Assembly: GCA_947453195.1 (NCBI GenBank)
Contig: CANGFO010000010.1
Location: 50,100-114,099, forward strand
Direction of reading: 5' to 3'
From: Flavobacteriaceae bacterium
Lineage (GTDB): Bacteria; Bacteroidota; Bacteroidia; Flavobacteriales; Flavobacteriaceae
DNA length: 64,000 nt
Part shown: positions 50,239 through 59,962 of the stretch, in pieces
How positions within the stretch are numbered: the stretch's first letter is position 1
Layout: each line of letters opens with the position of its first letter
The notes under the pieces: generated by a model
Seen by the model: only the letters and a program-made list of their open reading frames with translations
Told to the model about the DNA's origin: nothing
Databases searched by the model: none
Program-made: the position numbers and the translations under genes

Positions 50239-52572
50239 ATGCAAAAATATATTAATCAGCTTAATGAGGCGCAGCAAGAACCGGTTTTACAAAAAGACGG
50301 TCCAATGATTATTATTGCGGGTGCGGGATCAGGTAAAACGCGAGTGCTTACCATGCGTATTGCTTATTTAATGAGTTTGGGCGTAGATGCGTTTAATATT
50401 TTGGCATTGACTTTTACCAACAAAGCGGCGCGCGAAATGAAAAAGCGTATTTCCGATATTGTGGGTTCTAACGACGCCAAGAACTTATGGATGGGAACGT
50501 TCCACTCTGTTTTTGCACGAATTCTACGAAGTGAAGCCGATAAGTTGGGTTTTCCTTCCAATTTTACTATTTATGATACCCAAGATTCGGTGCGTTGCAT
50601 ATCTGGAATTATCAAAGAAATGCAATTGGATAAAGATGTTTACAAACCCAAACAAGTTTTAAGCAGAATTTCCTCTTACAAAAATTCCTTGATAACGGTA
50701 AAAGCCTACATGAATAATCCCGAGTTGCAGGAGCAAGACGCCATGTCAAAAAAGCCGCGATTGGGAGAGATTTATGCCAATTATGTAGACCGCTGTTTTA
50801 AATCGGGGGCAATGGATTTTGATGATTTATTATTAAAAACCAACGAATTACTAAACCGATATCCTGATGTTTTAGCAAAATACCAAGACCGTTTTAGATA
50901 CATTATGGTGGATGAGTACCAGGATACCAACCATTCGCAATATTTAATCGTTAGAGCTTTGTCTGATCGATTTCAAAATATATGTGTCGTTGGAGATGAC
51001 GCGCAAAGTATCTATGCTTTTCGTGGCGCGAACATCAACAATATTTTGAATTTCCAGAAAGATTATGACAATGTAAAAATGTATCGTTTGGAGCAAAACT
51101 ACCGTTCTACCAAGAATATTGTGGAAGCGGCCAATTCGATTATTGATAAAAATAAAGTCAAGCTTGACAAAGTGGTTTGGACGGCTAATGATAATGGTCC
51201 CAAAATCAAAGTCCACCGCAGTGTAACCGATGGTGAGGAAGGACGTTTTGTTGCCGGGGAGATATTTGAACAAAAAATGCGGAACCAAATGCACAATGGC
51301 CAATTTGCCATTTTGTACCGAACCAATGCGCAATCTCGTGCTATGGAGGACGCCTTGCGCAAGCGTGATATTCCGTATCGTATTTATGGCGGCTTATCTT
51401 TTTACCAAAGAAAAGAGGTAAAAGATATTTTGTGTTACTTGCGATTGGTAATAAACCCTAAAGATGAAGAAGCACTTGTTCGAGTGATTAATTATCCTGC
51501 TCGAGGAATTGGGGATACTACTGTTGAAAAACTAACGGTGGCTGCCAATCATTACAAGCGTTCCATATTTGAAGTAATGGAGCATATTGATAAAATCGAT
51601 TTGAAATTAAACTCGGGAACCAAAGCCAAATTACAGGATTTTGTTACCATGATTAAGAGCTTTCAAGTGATTAATGAAACGCAAGATGCCTTATTTTTAA
51701 CGGATCATGTAACTAAGAAAACCGGATTTATTCAGGAGTTGAAAAAAGACGGTACACCAGAAGGAATTGCTCGAATTGAAAATATTGAGGTATTACTGGG
51801 TGGTATTAAAGATTTTATTGAAGGGCAAAAAGAAATTGATGGTGCTCGAGGTGCATTATCTGAATTTTTGGAAGATGTAGCCTTGGCAACCGATTTAGAT
51901 AACGATACTGGAGATGACGACCGTGTGGCATTAATGACCATTCACCTTGCGAAAGGATTGGAGTTTCCATATGTTTTTATTGTGGGGATGGAGGAAGATT
52001 TATTTCCAAGTGCCATGAGTTTAAACACCCGAAGCGAACTTGAAGAAGAGCGCCGATTGTTTTATGTAGCTTTAACTCGAGCCGAGCATCAAGCGTATTT
52101 AACCTATGCGCAGTCGCGTTACCGCTGGGGTAAACTTACAGATAGCGAGCCTTCTCGTTTCATTGAAGAAATTAAAGACGATTATTTAGAATATATAAAT
52201 CCCGCTGATGCAGGAGGGTATCGCTATAAGCCAATGATGGATATTGATATTTTTGGTGACATTGATAAATCTAAGTTGCGCTTGGCAAAACCAGTTGCAG
52301 GAACGCCGCCCAAAAAATATGGAGATGAACCAACTCCAGCTTCTGCAATTCGAAAATTAAAACCAATTGGAAAAGAAAATGCAGGTGCGAATTCGAATCT
52401 TTTTGATAATAAATTGGTTGTTGGAAACATTGTAATGCACGAACGCTTTGGAAAAGGAGAAATCATCAATCTGGAAGGAGTAGGAGCCGATAAAAAAGCC
52501 GAAATCCGATTTGAAGTAGGAGGAATTAAAAAATTATTATTGCGTTTTGCCAAACTCGATGTAATTGGATAG
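50239..52572 (+). CDS. UvrD/PcrA-type ATP-dependent DNA helicase
   Basis: A 777-residue superfamily 1A helicase with all motifs in order: MQKYINQLNEAQQEPV (Q motif), IIAGAGSGKTRVL (Walker A), ALTFTNKAAREMKKR, MVDEYQDTNHSQY (Walker B), VVGDDAQSIYAFRGA, YRSTKNIVEAAN, LMTIHLAKGLEFPYVFIVG and YVALTRAEHQAYL. The C-terminal region has the basic tail and a small Tudor-like RNA-polymerase-binding module (GNIVMHERFGKGEIINLEG) typical of PcrA/UvrD. It unwinds DNA 3'-5' in excision and mismatch repair. Confidence 0.95.
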   Translation: MQKYINQLNEAQQEPVLQKDGPMIIIAGAGSGKTRVLTMRIAYLMSLGVDAFNILALTFTNKAAREMKKRISDIVGSNDAKNLWMGTFHSVFARILRSEADKLGFPSNFTIYDTQDSVRCISGIIKEMQLDKDVYKPKQVLSRISSYKNSLITVKAYMNNPELQEQDAMSKKPRLGEIYANYVDRCFKSGAMDFDDLLLKTNELLNRYPDVLAKYQDRFRYIMVDEYQDTNHSQYLIVRALSDRFQNICVVGDDAQSIYAFRGANINNILNFQKDYDNVKMYRLEQNYRSTKNIVEAANSIIDKNKVKLDKVVWTANDNGPKIKVHRSVTDGEEGRFVAGEIFEQKMRNQMHNGQFAILYRTNAQSRAMEDALRKRDIPYRIYGGLSFYQRKEVKDILCYLRLVINPKDEEALVRVINYPARGIGDTTVEKLTVAANHYKRSIFEVMEHIDKIDLKLNSGTKAKLQDFVTMIKSFQVINETQDALFLTDHVTKKTGFIQELKKDGTPEGIARIENIEVLLGGIKDFIEGQKEIDGARGALSEFLEDVALATDLDNDTGDDDRVALMTIHLAKGLEFPYVFIVGMEEDLFPSAMSLNTRSELEEERRLFYVALTRAEHQAYLTYAQSRYRWGKLTDSEPSRFIEEIKDDYLEYINPADAGGYRYKPMMDIDIFGDIDKSKLRLAKPVAGTPPKKYGDEPTPASAIRKLKPIGKENAGANSNLFDNKLVVGNIVMHERFGKGEIINLEGVGADKKAEIRFEVGGIKKLLLRFAKLDVIG

Positions 52573-52618
52573 TAGTTTCAAAGGCAACATTAATCCTTAA
52601 ACTTTAAACTAAAAAAAA

Positions 52619-53239
52619 ATGGCCCAACTATTAAAAATATACGAAGACAATCCCAATGAAGCTGCAGTTAAAAAAGCGGTGGAGGTATTGAAAAATGGTG
52701 GGTTGATAATTTATCCTACCGATACGGTTTATGGCTTGGGTTGTGATATTACAAATGTGAAAGCGGTTGAAAAAGTAGCCAAAATAAAAGGAATCAAATT
52801 AGAAAAAGCCAATCTCTCGTTCATTTGCTCCGACTTGAGTCACATCTCCGATTATGTGAAGCAAATCGATACCGCTACATTTAAATTACTTAAAAGAGCT
52901 TTGCCTGGTCCGTATACTTTTATTCTTCCGGGGAATTCTAATCTTCCTAAAGTGTTTAAAAACAAGAAAACTGTCGGAATTAGAGTTCCAGATAATAACA
53001 TTATCCGGGCTATTGTTAAAGAATTAGGAAATCCAATTATATCGACTTCTATTCATGATGAAGATGAGGTTTTAGAATATTCTACTGATCCCGAATTGAT
53101 TTTTGAAAAATGGCAAAACCAAATCGAATTAGTTATTGATGGTGGTTATGGCGATAATGTACCGTCTACAATTATTGATTTATCGGGCAATGAACCAGAA
53201 GTTATCCGAGAAGGAAAAGGTGATTTAGATATTTTATAG
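52619..53239 (+). CDS. L-threonylcarbamoyladenylate synthase (Sua5/YciO/YrdC)
   Basis: A 206-residue YrdC-domain protein. It makes the threonylcarbamoyl-AMP intermediate for tRNA t6A37. The key motifs are [18 protein letters not shown] with the conserved Thr/Tyr and Lys-rich entry ([15 protein letters not shown]), and [11 protein letters not shown]. Family members TsaC, Sua5 and YciO share the fold. Length suits YrdC/TsaC or YciO, and the KxR/SxN pattern cannot settle which by eye. It appears to be the last gene of the plus-strand unit that starts at uvrD. Confidence 0.88.
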   Translation: MAQLLKIYEDNPNEAAVKKAVEVLKNGGLIIYPTDTVYGLGCDITNVKAVEKVAKIKGIKLEKANLSFICSDLSHISDYVKQIDTATFKLLKRALPGPYTFILPGNSNLPKVFKNKKTVGIRVPDNNIIRAIVKELGNPIISTSIHDEDEVLEYSTDPELIFEKWQNQIELVIDGGYGDNVPSTIIDLSGNEPEVIREGKGDLDIL

Positions 53240-53242
53240 CAT

Positions 53243-53272
53243 AAAAAAACCTTGAGAAATCAAGGTTTTTTT
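53243..53272. terminator. Bidirectional terminator after the YrdC gene
   Basis: AAAAAACCTTG and CAAGGTTTTTT flank an AGAAAT loop, with T-runs on both strands, serving the convergent OmpA gene as well. Confidence 0.9.
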
Positions 53273-53290
53273 ATTTGAATTAAACTGTAA

Positions 53291-54118
53291 TTATTTTTTC
53301 ATTTCTTTTTCGATCATTTCGTAGAACTCATCAATTTTTGGCAAAACCACAATTCGGGTTCTTCTGTTTGTAGCACGATTTTCAGCAGTTTTATTTTCTA
53401 CTAACGGAATGAATTCTCCTCGACCCGCAGCAATTAATTGCGATGGTTTAACACCTAAATCTTTAGTTAATACTCTCACAATTGCAGTGGATCTTTTCAC
53501 ACTTAAATCCCAGTTGTCAATTAATACCGAATTTCCTGTAAAAGGTAAATTATCTGTATGTCCTTCAACCATGCACTCAAAAGTTGGTTTGTCGTTAATT
53601 ACTTTCGCTACTTTCGCAAGTACTTCTTTCGCTTTATCACTCACTACATAACTTCCACTTTTAAATAATAATTTATCAGCAATAGAAATGAATACAACTC
53701 CTTTTTCTACATTTACATTAATGTCTGGATCAGAAATCCCAACCGAACCTTTTAAACTCGTAACTAAGGCAAGCGTAACGCTGTCTTTTCTAGTTAACGC
53801 ATCTTGCATTCTAGAAATTTTAAGGTCTTTTTCTTTAATTGTTTCTAATGCTTTCTCAATATTTTGAGCACCTTGTTTCGTTAATGTGGTCATGTTGCCC
53901 ACGTTATTAATCAACTCGGAGTTGTTTTTCTTTAAATATTCATTTTGTTGACTTAAAGATTCTTTTTCAGTAAGGCACAAATTAAGTTTAACAGTTGCAG
54001 TGTTCAATAAATCTTGACACTCTTTGTTTTGTTTTTCTAATTCGGCTATTTTCTTTTTAGTCCCGCAAGAAGTTAAGCTTAACCCTGCTAATAAAAATAA
54101 AAAAATTGATTTTCTCAT
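53291..54118 (-). CDS. OmpA-family lipoprotein
   Basis: From the ATG at 54118 the protein is 275 residues and opens with a lipoprotein signal (MRKSIFLFLLAGLSLTSCG, lipobox LTSC). A long coiled coil follows (residues about 20-120), then an OmpA/MotB peptidoglycan-binding domain (MVEGHTDNLPF, RSTAIVRVLTKDLGV, NRATNRRTRIVVLP). It would anchor the outer membrane to the wall or serve as a stalk. An upstream ATG at 54142 adds eight residues that would disturb the signal peptide. It is a single-gene unit. Confidence 0.88.
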   Translation of the reverse strand: MRKSIFLFLLAGLSLTSCGTKKKIAELEKQNKECQDLLNTATVKLNLCLTEKESLSQQNEYLKKNNSELINNVGNMTTLTKQGAQNIEKALETIKEKDLKISRMQDALTRKDSVTLALVTSLKGSVGISDPDINVNVEKGVVFISIADKLLFKSGSYVVSDKAKEVLAKVAKVINDKPTFECMVEGHTDNLPFTGNSVLIDNWDLSVKRSTAIVRVLTKDLGVKPSQLIAAGRGEFIPLVENKTAENRATNRRTRIVVLPKIDEFYEMIEKEMKK

Positions 54119-54201
54119 AGTGATGTGTTTTAACGAGTACAAAATTACAAATTCTTGTGGTTATTAACTGAATAATAACCTAATTTATTGTTAACGAAGT
54201 G

Positions 54202-55188
54202 TTAGAAATACTGTTTTTTGGAAACAAAGTAATTAAATACAATACTTTTTGTGTGAAAATAGTTTTCCTTTTGAATTCCCCCTCTTTTTTTCAAAGTGTA
54301 GTTTATTAAATGATAGAAATAAAAATGGGCTTTTAGGATGGCAAAACAATGGGAGAATTTACCTTTTAATATAAACTGAATTCCGGCAATTCCATCCAAA
54401 GTCAAACGCATGAAGAGGATAGGAAACAATTGGTTGCTTGGCAAATTCTTCAACAACATCAATAAAGAATTTCTAAAATTTAAAAATGTTTTTTTAGGAT
54501 TCGATTGATTCAAAGTTGCCCCTCCAACATGATACACGACTGATTTGCTCGTATATTTTGCTGAGTATCCCAAATTAAAAGCGCGCCAACATAAATCGAT
54601 TTCTTCTTGGTGTGCAAAGAAATCGGGGTCAAAGCCATTTAATTTTCTATAAATTTCTTTTCGGATAAAAAAACACGCGCCACTTGCCCAAAATATTTCA
54701 GTTTCATCGTCGTATTGGTGGTTGTCTTTTTCTATGGTATCAAAGATTCTCCCACGGCAATACGGATAGCCATAACTGTCAATATAACCTCCGGCAGCTC
54801 CAGCGTATTCAAAGTATTCTTTGTTTTTGTAATCTAAAATTTTGGGTTGGATGATTCCGATGTTTGGTTCGTTATCAAAAAGAGATACGATTGGGCTAAG
54901 CCAATTTTCGGTAACTTCAATATCCGAATTTACTAGAGCATAATATGGTTCTTCAATAGTTTGTAGTGCTACATTGTAGCCCATTGCAAAACCAAAATTT
55001 CCTTCATTTTGAATTATTTTAACTGATGGAAATTGCTCCTTAATCACTGCAATCGAATTGTCTGTGGAAGCATTATCCGCCACATAAATGTTCGCTTCAT
55101 CTGAATAAGCAACCACCGATGGCAAAAATTGCTCCAGCAATTTAGCTCCGTTCCAATTTAAAATAACAACTGCGATTTTTTTATCCAT
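54202..55188 (-). CDS. Glycosyltransferase family 2 (rhamnosyltransferase-like)
   Basis: A 328-residue inverting GT2 enzyme. The GT-A motifs are VVILNWNGAKLLEQFLPSV, YVADNASTDNSIAVIKE, LVNSDIEVTENWL and GFDPDFFAHQEEIDLCWR. The last is a strong marker of the rhamnosyltransferase-like group that builds surface polysaccharides. The C-terminal region is helical. It follows the HSDR_N-type nuclease gene by 6 bp on the same strand, an odd partner. Confidence 0.9.
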   Translation of the reverse strand: MDKKIAVVILNWNGAKLLEQFLPSVVAYSDEANIYVADNASTDNSIAVIKEQFPSVKIIQNEGNFGFAMGYNVALQTIEEPYYALVNSDIEVTENWLSPIVSLFDNEPNIGIIQPKILDYKNKEYFEYAGAAGGYIDSYGYPYCRGRIFDTIEKDNHQYDDETEIFWASGACFFIRKEIYRKLNGFDPDFFAHQEEIDLCWRAFNLGYSAKYTSKSVVYHVGGATLNQSNPKKTFLNFRNSLLMLLKNLPSNQLFPILFMRLTLDGIAGIQFILKGKFSHCFAILKAHFYFYHLINYTLKKRGGIQKENYFHTKSIVFNYFVSKKQYF

Positions 55189-55193
55189 TGAAT

Positions 55194-55640
55194 CTATTCT
55201 CCAAAATTTGGTAATTCTTCGAGAAAAACATATTTCTCGTTTTCAAAATCTATTTTGCAAAAGTAATGATTTAGTCCGTTGCTTACCATTAAGTATTTTG
55301 CATTTAAAACTAAATTGTAACGCGCAATCTGATCAAATGTTTGCTGCGATATTTTTACTTCGGGCGCTTTGCACTCAATTAGCAAAAACAATTCACCGTT
55401 GGGTTGGTAAACCACAATGTCGTAGCGTTTATTTAATTCGTTTACTTTTATTAATTTTTCAATATTGATGTACGATTTCGGATAATTTTTATCCTGAAGT
55501 AAATATTGAACTACATGTTGACGCACCCATTCTTCGGGAGTAAGAAGAATAAATTTTTTACGAATTTCATCGAAGATGGCAATTTTATTTTCACTATTTT
55601 TGAAGCGAAACGAATACGATGGAAATTGTAGTTTTTGCAT
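55194..55640 (-). CDS. Stand-alone HsdR N-terminal-type nuclease-like protein
   Basis: A 148-residue protein matching the type I restriction HsdR N-terminal (HSDR_N_2) domain. The PD-(D/E)xK site is visible as D74 in KRYDIVVY and E89-x-K91 in LLIECKAP, followed by the ISQQTFDQIARYN helix. No helicase or methylase domain is attached and no restriction genes are nearby, so it is probably not restriction. Bacteroidetes carry this small gene near holA. It may act in DNA processing or repair; this is inference. Confidence 0.82.
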   Translation of the reverse strand: MQKLQFPSYSFRFKNSENKIAIFDEIRKKFILLTPEEWVRQHVVQYLLQDKNYPKSYINIEKLIKVNELNKRYDIVVYQPNGELFLLIECKAPEVKISQQTFDQIARYNLVLNAKYLMVSNGLNHYFCKIDFENEKYVFLEELPNFGE

Positions 55641-55675
55641 AAAGCAAAAGTAAGAATTTTAGAGAACAGATAAAA

Positions 55676-56680
55676 ATGGATGAAGTTTTAAAAATCATTA
55701 ACGACCTCAAAGCGGGAACTATCAAGCCTATTTATTTTTTAATGGGTGAGGAGCCGTATTACATTGATAAATTAACCGAATATATTGAAAACAACATTTT
55801 AAGTGAAGACGAAAAAGGATTCAATCAAACGGTGATTTATGGTCGCGATGCTACAATTGAAGATATTGTTTCCAATGCAAAACGTTACCCAATGATGGCC
55901 GAGCGTCAAGTTGTGGTGGTTCGTGAAGCCCAAGAGTTGTCTCGAACGATTGATAAACTAGAAAGTTATGCCGAAAATCCGCAACCAACAACCGTTTTAG
56001 TTGTGGCTTATAAATATAAAACCCTCGATAAAAGAAAGAAATTAGTAAAATTGATTGCTAAAAATGGGGTTTTATTCGAAAGTAAAAAATTATACGAAAA
56101 TCAGGTTGGGACTTGGATCCAGCGGTTATTGCAAGGCAGAGGATATTCGATAGAACCTAAAGCAAATGCCATGCTGGTAGAGTTTTTAGGAAATGATTTG
56201 AGCAGAATTAGCAATGAATTGGATAAACTTCAAATTATTTTGCCGAAAGGCCATACCATAACTCCAAAAGATATTGAATATAATATTGGTTTTAGTAAAG
56301 ATTTTAATGTATTCGAATTGCAAAATGCTATTGGGTCTAAAGACCAATTGAAAGCTTATAAGATTGCTCAATATTTTGCTGATAACCCAAAAGACAATCC
56401 ATTGGTGGTTACCGTGAGTTTGGTATTTGGATTTTTTGTAAAAATTTTAAAATACCACGGATTGAAAAATAAAGATCCTAGGGCTGCGGCACCGGTGCTT
56501 GGAGTGAATCCTTTTTTCATGAAGGATTATGAAATAGCACTTCGAAATTATCCGATGAAAAAGGTAAGTAGCATTGTGGCATCCTTGCGCGAAATTGATG
56601 TTAAAAGCAAAGGAGTTGGCGCTAATTCCTTATCGAATCATGATTTGCTTAAAGAAATGTTGGTGAAAATTTTTGCATAA
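55676..56680 (+). CDS. holA: DNA polymerase III subunit delta
   Basis: The 334-residue clamp-loader delta subunit, which opens the sliding clamp. N-terminal AAA-like domain (LKAGTIKPIYFLMGEEPYYIDKLTEYI, then YPMMAERQVVVVREAQEL) and C-terminal collar helices (NVFELQNAIGSKDQLKAYKIAQYFA) match the family. It is divergent from the HSDR_N nuclease gene, with 35 bp between their starts, so the promoters must overlap. A small membrane-protein gene and ettA follow. Confidence 0.93.
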   Translation: MDEVLKIINDLKAGTIKPIYFLMGEEPYYIDKLTEYIENNILSEDEKGFNQTVIYGRDATIEDIVSNAKRYPMMAERQVVVVREAQELSRTIDKLESYAENPQPTTVLVVAYKYKTLDKRKKLVKLIAKNGVLFESKKLYENQVGTWIQRLLQGRGYSIEPKANAMLVEFLGNDLSRISNELDKLQIILPKGHTITPKDIEYNIGFSKDFNVFELQNAIGSKDQLKAYKIAQYFADNPKDNPLVVTVSLVFGFFVKILKYHGLKNKDPRAAAPVLGVNPFFMKDYEIALRNYPMKKVSSIVASLREIDVKSKGVGANSLSNHDLLKEMLVKIFA

Positions 56681-56737
56681 TTATTTAGAGCAAAATTTAA
56701 AATAACGATATTTGTGCACCTCAAATTAATATAAACT

Positions 56738-56920
56738 ATGGGAATGAATAAAAATACTGTTTTAGGATGGGCCACCTTTATAATGATTATAATGGGACTT
56801 ATTTTAATTGGACTAGGAGTTTACAAATATGCCGATGTGGCTGGTTGGGGATTTGGCGCTGTTGGCGTTGGCTTCTTAGCGAATGCATGGGTTTTTAACG
56901 CGTTAAAAGGAAGAGTATAA
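56738..56920 (+). CDS. CAL67264-type small membrane protein
   Basis: A 60-residue protein with two hydrophobic segments (LGWATFIMIIMGLILIGLGVY and VAGWGFGAVGVGFLANAWVF). This is a conserved flavobacterial family of unknown function. It starts 57 bp after holA and 18 bp before ettA, so it may be co-transcribed with both. An internal Met at residue 3 is an alternative start. Confidence 0.7.
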   Translation: MGMNKNTVLGWATFIMIIMGLILIGLGVYKYADVAGWGFGAVGVGFLANAWVFNALKGRV

Positions 56921-56938
56921 TAACATAAAATCAATAAA

Positions 56939-58627
56939 ATGTCAGATGATAAAAAGGTGATTTTCTCAATGCAAAAATTGAGTAAATCCTACCAAGGAAG
57001 TGATAAACAAGTTTTAAAAAACATCTATTTGAGTTTCTTTTATGGAGCTAAAATTGGTATACTGGGATTGAATGGTTCTGGTAAATCTTCTTTGCTTAAA
57101 ATTATTGCAGGAGTAGATAAAAATTACCAAGGCGATGTGGTTTTTCAACCGGGATATACTGTTGGGTATTTAGAGCAAGAGCCGCAATTGGACGAAACTA
57201 AAACTGTAATTGAAGTTGTTCGTGAAGGAGTTGCCGAAACGGTAGCCATTTTGGACGAATTCAATAAAATCAACGACATGTTTGGCTTGCCTGAGGTATA
57301 TGAAGATGCAGATAAAATGCAAAAATTGATGGACCGTCAAGCGGATTTGCAAGATAAAATTGATGCAACAGGCGCTTGGGAACTGGATACCAAACTAGAA
57401 ATTGCCATGGATGCGTTGCGAACTCCTGATGGAGATATGCCAATTAATGTATTGTCTGGTGGAGAGAAACGTAGAGTAGCATTGTGTAGATTATTGTTGC
57501 AACAACCGGATGTATTATTGTTAGATGAGCCCACCAACCACTTGGATGCCGAAAGCGTTCTTTGGTTAGAGCAGCATTTATCGCAATATGCAGGAACTGT
57601 TATTGCCGTAACACACGACAGGTATTTCTTAGATAATGTAGCAGGATGGATTTTAGAATTGGATCGAGGAGAAGGAATTCCATGGAAAGGAAATTATTCT
57701 TCTTGGCTGGATCAAAAATCGAAACGAATGGAGCAGGAAGAGAAAGTAGCTTCCAAACGAAGAAAAACATTAGAGCGTGAGTTGGATTGGGTACGTCAAG
57801 GTGCAAAAGGAAGACAAACCAAACAAAAAGCGCGTTTACAGAATTACGATAAATTATTAAATGAAGATCAAAAAGAATTAGATGAAAAATTAGAAATCTA
57901 CATTCCGAATGGACCTCGTTTGGGAACGAATGTGATTGAAGCAAAAGGCGTTGCTAAAGCTTTTGGTGACAAATTATTATATGATGATTTGAATTTTACG
58001 CTTCCGCAAGCAGGAATTGTTGGTATTATCGGGCCAAATGGTGCTGGTAAATCGACCATCTTCAGAATGATCATGAAAGAACAAGAGCCAGACGGCGGAG
58101 AGTTTACCATTGGGGAAACCGTGAAAATTGCCTATGTTGACCAGTCGCATTCTAATATTGATCCGAATAAATCAATTTGGGAAAACTTTTGTGACGGACA
58201 AGAATTAATCATGATGGGTGGCCGTCAGGTGAATTCGAGAGCGTATTTATCTCGTTTTAATTTTGGTGGAAGCGAGCAAAACAAAAAAGTAGCTGCTTTA
58301 TCTGGAGGAGAACGAAACCGTCTTCACTTGGCCATGACTTTAAAGGAAGAAGGAAACGTACTTTTACTGGATGAGCCTACCAATGATTTAGATATCAATA
58401 CCCTTAGAGCATTAGAAGAAGGTTTAGAGAATTTTGCGGGTTGTGCTGTAGTTATTTCGCACGACAGGTGGTTCTTGGATCGAATTTGCACGCACATTCT
58501 TGCTTTTGAAGGCGATTCGCAAGTGTATTGTTTTGAAGGAGGATTTTCAGAATATGAAGAAAATAAACGCAAGCGTTTAGGGGATGTAAATCCAACTCGT
58601 ATTAAGTACAAAAAGTTAATTCGATAA
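56939..58627 (+). CDS. ettA: Energy-dependent translational throttle protein EttA (ABC-F)
   Basis: A 562-residue ABC-F ATPase that binds the ribosomal E site and gates entry into elongation according to ATP/ADP. It has two ABC domains: GLNGSGKSSLL, LSGGEKRRVALCRLLL and LLDEPTNHLD in the first, and GPNGAGKST, LSGGERNRLHLA and LLDEPTNDLD in the second. A charged linker with the ribosome-contacting arm (residues about 240-310, KRMEQEEKVASKRRKTLERELDW) lies between them. Length and motif order match EttA rather than Uup or antibiotic-resistance members. Confidence 0.95.
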   Translation: MSDDKKVIFSMQKLSKSYQGSDKQVLKNIYLSFFYGAKIGILGLNGSGKSSLLKIIAGVDKNYQGDVVFQPGYTVGYLEQEPQLDETKTVIEVVREGVAETVAILDEFNKINDMFGLPEVYEDADKMQKLMDRQADLQDKIDATGAWELDTKLEIAMDALRTPDGDMPINVLSGGEKRRVALCRLLLQQPDVLLLDEPTNHLDAESVLWLEQHLSQYAGTVIAVTHDRYFLDNVAGWILELDRGEGIPWKGNYSSWLDQKSKRMEQEEKVASKRRKTLERELDWVRQGAKGRQTKQKARLQNYDKLLNEDQKELDEKLEIYIPNGPRLGTNVIEAKGVAKAFGDKLLYDDLNFTLPQAGIVGIIGPNGAGKSTIFRMIMKEQEPDGGEFTIGETVKIAYVDQSHSNIDPNKSIWENFCDGQELIMMGGRQVNSRAYLSRFNFGGSEQNKKVAALSGGERNRLHLAMTLKEEGNVLLLDEPTNDLDINTLRALEEGLENFAGCAVVISHDRWFLDRICTHILAFEGDSQVYCFEGGFSEYEENKRKRLGDVNPTRIKYKKLIR

Positions 58628-58637
58628 GTATATAAAT

Positions 58638-58667
58638 AAAAAACGCTGGTTAATACCAGCGTTTTTT
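58638..58667. terminator. Bidirectional terminator between ettA and the DEAD-box gene
   Basis: AAAAAACGCTGGT and ACCAGCGTTTTTT form a 13-bp stem. The DEAD-box stop codon (58650-58652) and its last residues (KRWY) are encoded within the hairpin, so terminator and coding end overlap. Confidence 0.9.
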
Positions 58668-59897
58668 ATTCTTTTTAGAACCTTCCGATTTTCTAGAATT
58701 TGAAGGTGCATTTTTCTTATTTCTTAAATCGGGTTTTGCATCCGGATTTTCAGGAATGTCAGTGTAAGGATACGGATGGTCTTTTACGACTTTGACATTT
58801 ATTTTAATTAACTTTTCAATATCTTTCCAATAGGGTTGTTCGTCTTTGGCACAAAAAGAAATCGCCAATCCGCTATTTCCTGCTCTACCAGTCCTTCCAA
58901 TTCGGTGTACATAGGTTTCAGAAATATTCGGAATATCAAAGTTTATCACAAAAGGCAAACTTTCAATGTCAATTCCACGCGCAGCAATATCGGTGGCAAC
59001 CAATACCGAAATCTCTTTATTTTTAAACGCATCAAGAACGCGTTGTCTTGCATTTTGAGATTTATCGCCATGAATTGCTTCGGCAGTGACATTGTTCTTT
59101 TTAAGTGCTTTTACTACATTATCAGCACCGTGTTTGGTTCTAGTGAAAACCAAAACATTATCAATCTTGTCGTTTCGAATGATGTGGTATAAAAGTTTCC
59201 GTTTGTCCTCTTTACCCACAAAATACACCTTTTGATTCACCGTTTCGGCTGTGGAAGAAACCGGAGTAACCGAAACATATTTAGGTTTCGTTAAAAAAGT
59301 ATCGGCAAGTTCTCTAATTGCCATTGGCATAGTGGCGGAGAATAAAAGCGTTTGACGGTTGTCTGGAGTTAGTTTTACAATCTTTTTTACATCGTTTATA
59401 AAACCCATGTCCAGCATTTGATCAGCTTCGTCTAAAACCAAGAAATGCAAATGATCTAAATCAATAAATCCTTGTTTGTGAAGGTCTAATAATCTTCCCG
59501 GAGTAGCAATTAAGATGTCTATTCCTTTTTTTAATTGGTCTACTTGCGGCACCTGACTTACACCTCCAAAAATAACCATCGAACGGATGTTGGTGTATTT
59601 TCCGTAGGTGTTGAAACTCTCGTCAATTTGAATTGCTAGTTCTCGTGTTGGCGTAACCACAAGCGTGCGGATGTTTTTTTTCTTAGCCGAAGAACCTACT
59701 AAGCGGTGTAAATAGTTGATAATTGGAATTGCAAAAGCCGCTGTTTTCCCGGTACCGGTTTGGGCACAACCCACTAAATCGGTTCCTTCTAAAATAATTG
59801 GAATTGCTTGCTGCTGAATAGGAGTAGGGTTGGTGTATCCTTCTTCTGTTAAGGCCTGCTGTATGTTTTTTAATAAATTTAATTCGCTGAATGTCAT
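58650..59897 (-). CDS. DEAD-box ATP-dependent RNA helicase (RhlE-like)
   Basis: A 415-residue RNA helicase with the full motif set: Q motif (NPTPIQQQAIP), CAQTGTGKTAAFAIP, TPTRELAIQI, LVLDEADQMLDMGF, LLFSATM, HRIGRTGRAG. A basic C-terminal tail (KNAPSNSRKSEGSKKNKKRWY) may bind RNA. The class remodels rRNA or mRNA, and RhlE-like is the best guess. Upstream, a TATCTTTG at 59936-59929 on the minus strand with a TTG at 59962-59960 (spacing 23) is a possible promoter. It touches the left edge of cassette island B. Confidence 0.92.
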   Translation of the reverse strand: MTFSELNLLKNIQQALTEEGYTNPTPIQQQAIPIILEGTDLVGCAQTGTGKTAAFAIPIINYLHRLVGSSAKKKNIRTLVVTPTRELAIQIDESFNTYGKYTNIRSMVIFGGVSQVPQVDQLKKGIDILIATPGRLLDLHKQGFIDLDHLHFLVLDEADQMLDMGFINDVKKIVKLTPDNRQTLLFSATMPMAIRELADTFLTKPKYVSVTPVSSTAETVNQKVYFVGKEDKRKLLYHIIRNDKIDNVLVFTRTKHGADNVVKALKKNNVTAEAIHGDKSQNARQRVLDAFKNKEISVLVATDIAARGIDIESLPFVINFDIPNISETYVHRIGRTGRAGNSGLAISFCAKDEQPYWKDIEKLIKINVKVVKDHPYPYTDIPENPDAKPDLRNKKNAPSNSRKSEGSKKNKKRWY

Positions 59898-59928
59898 AAT
59901 TGGTTACTTGAACTGTTTCAAGTGACTG

Positions 59929-59962
59929 CAAAGATAGGTTATATTTTTTAAGTGTAATCCAA
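59929..59962 (-). promoter_or_regulatory. Possible promoter of the DEAD-box gene at the island B border
   Basis: TATCTTTG at 59936-59929 fits the -7 consensus and a TTG at 59962-59960 lies 23 bp upstream, slightly long. The -33 element falls within the half linker B1. Confidence 0.4.

Noticed and set aside
50134..50277. Longer start of the membrane-anchored protein opposite uvrD
   Set aside because: The extra 48 residues overlap the uvrD start codon region, contain no conserved sequence, and would put the membrane helix in an unusual place.
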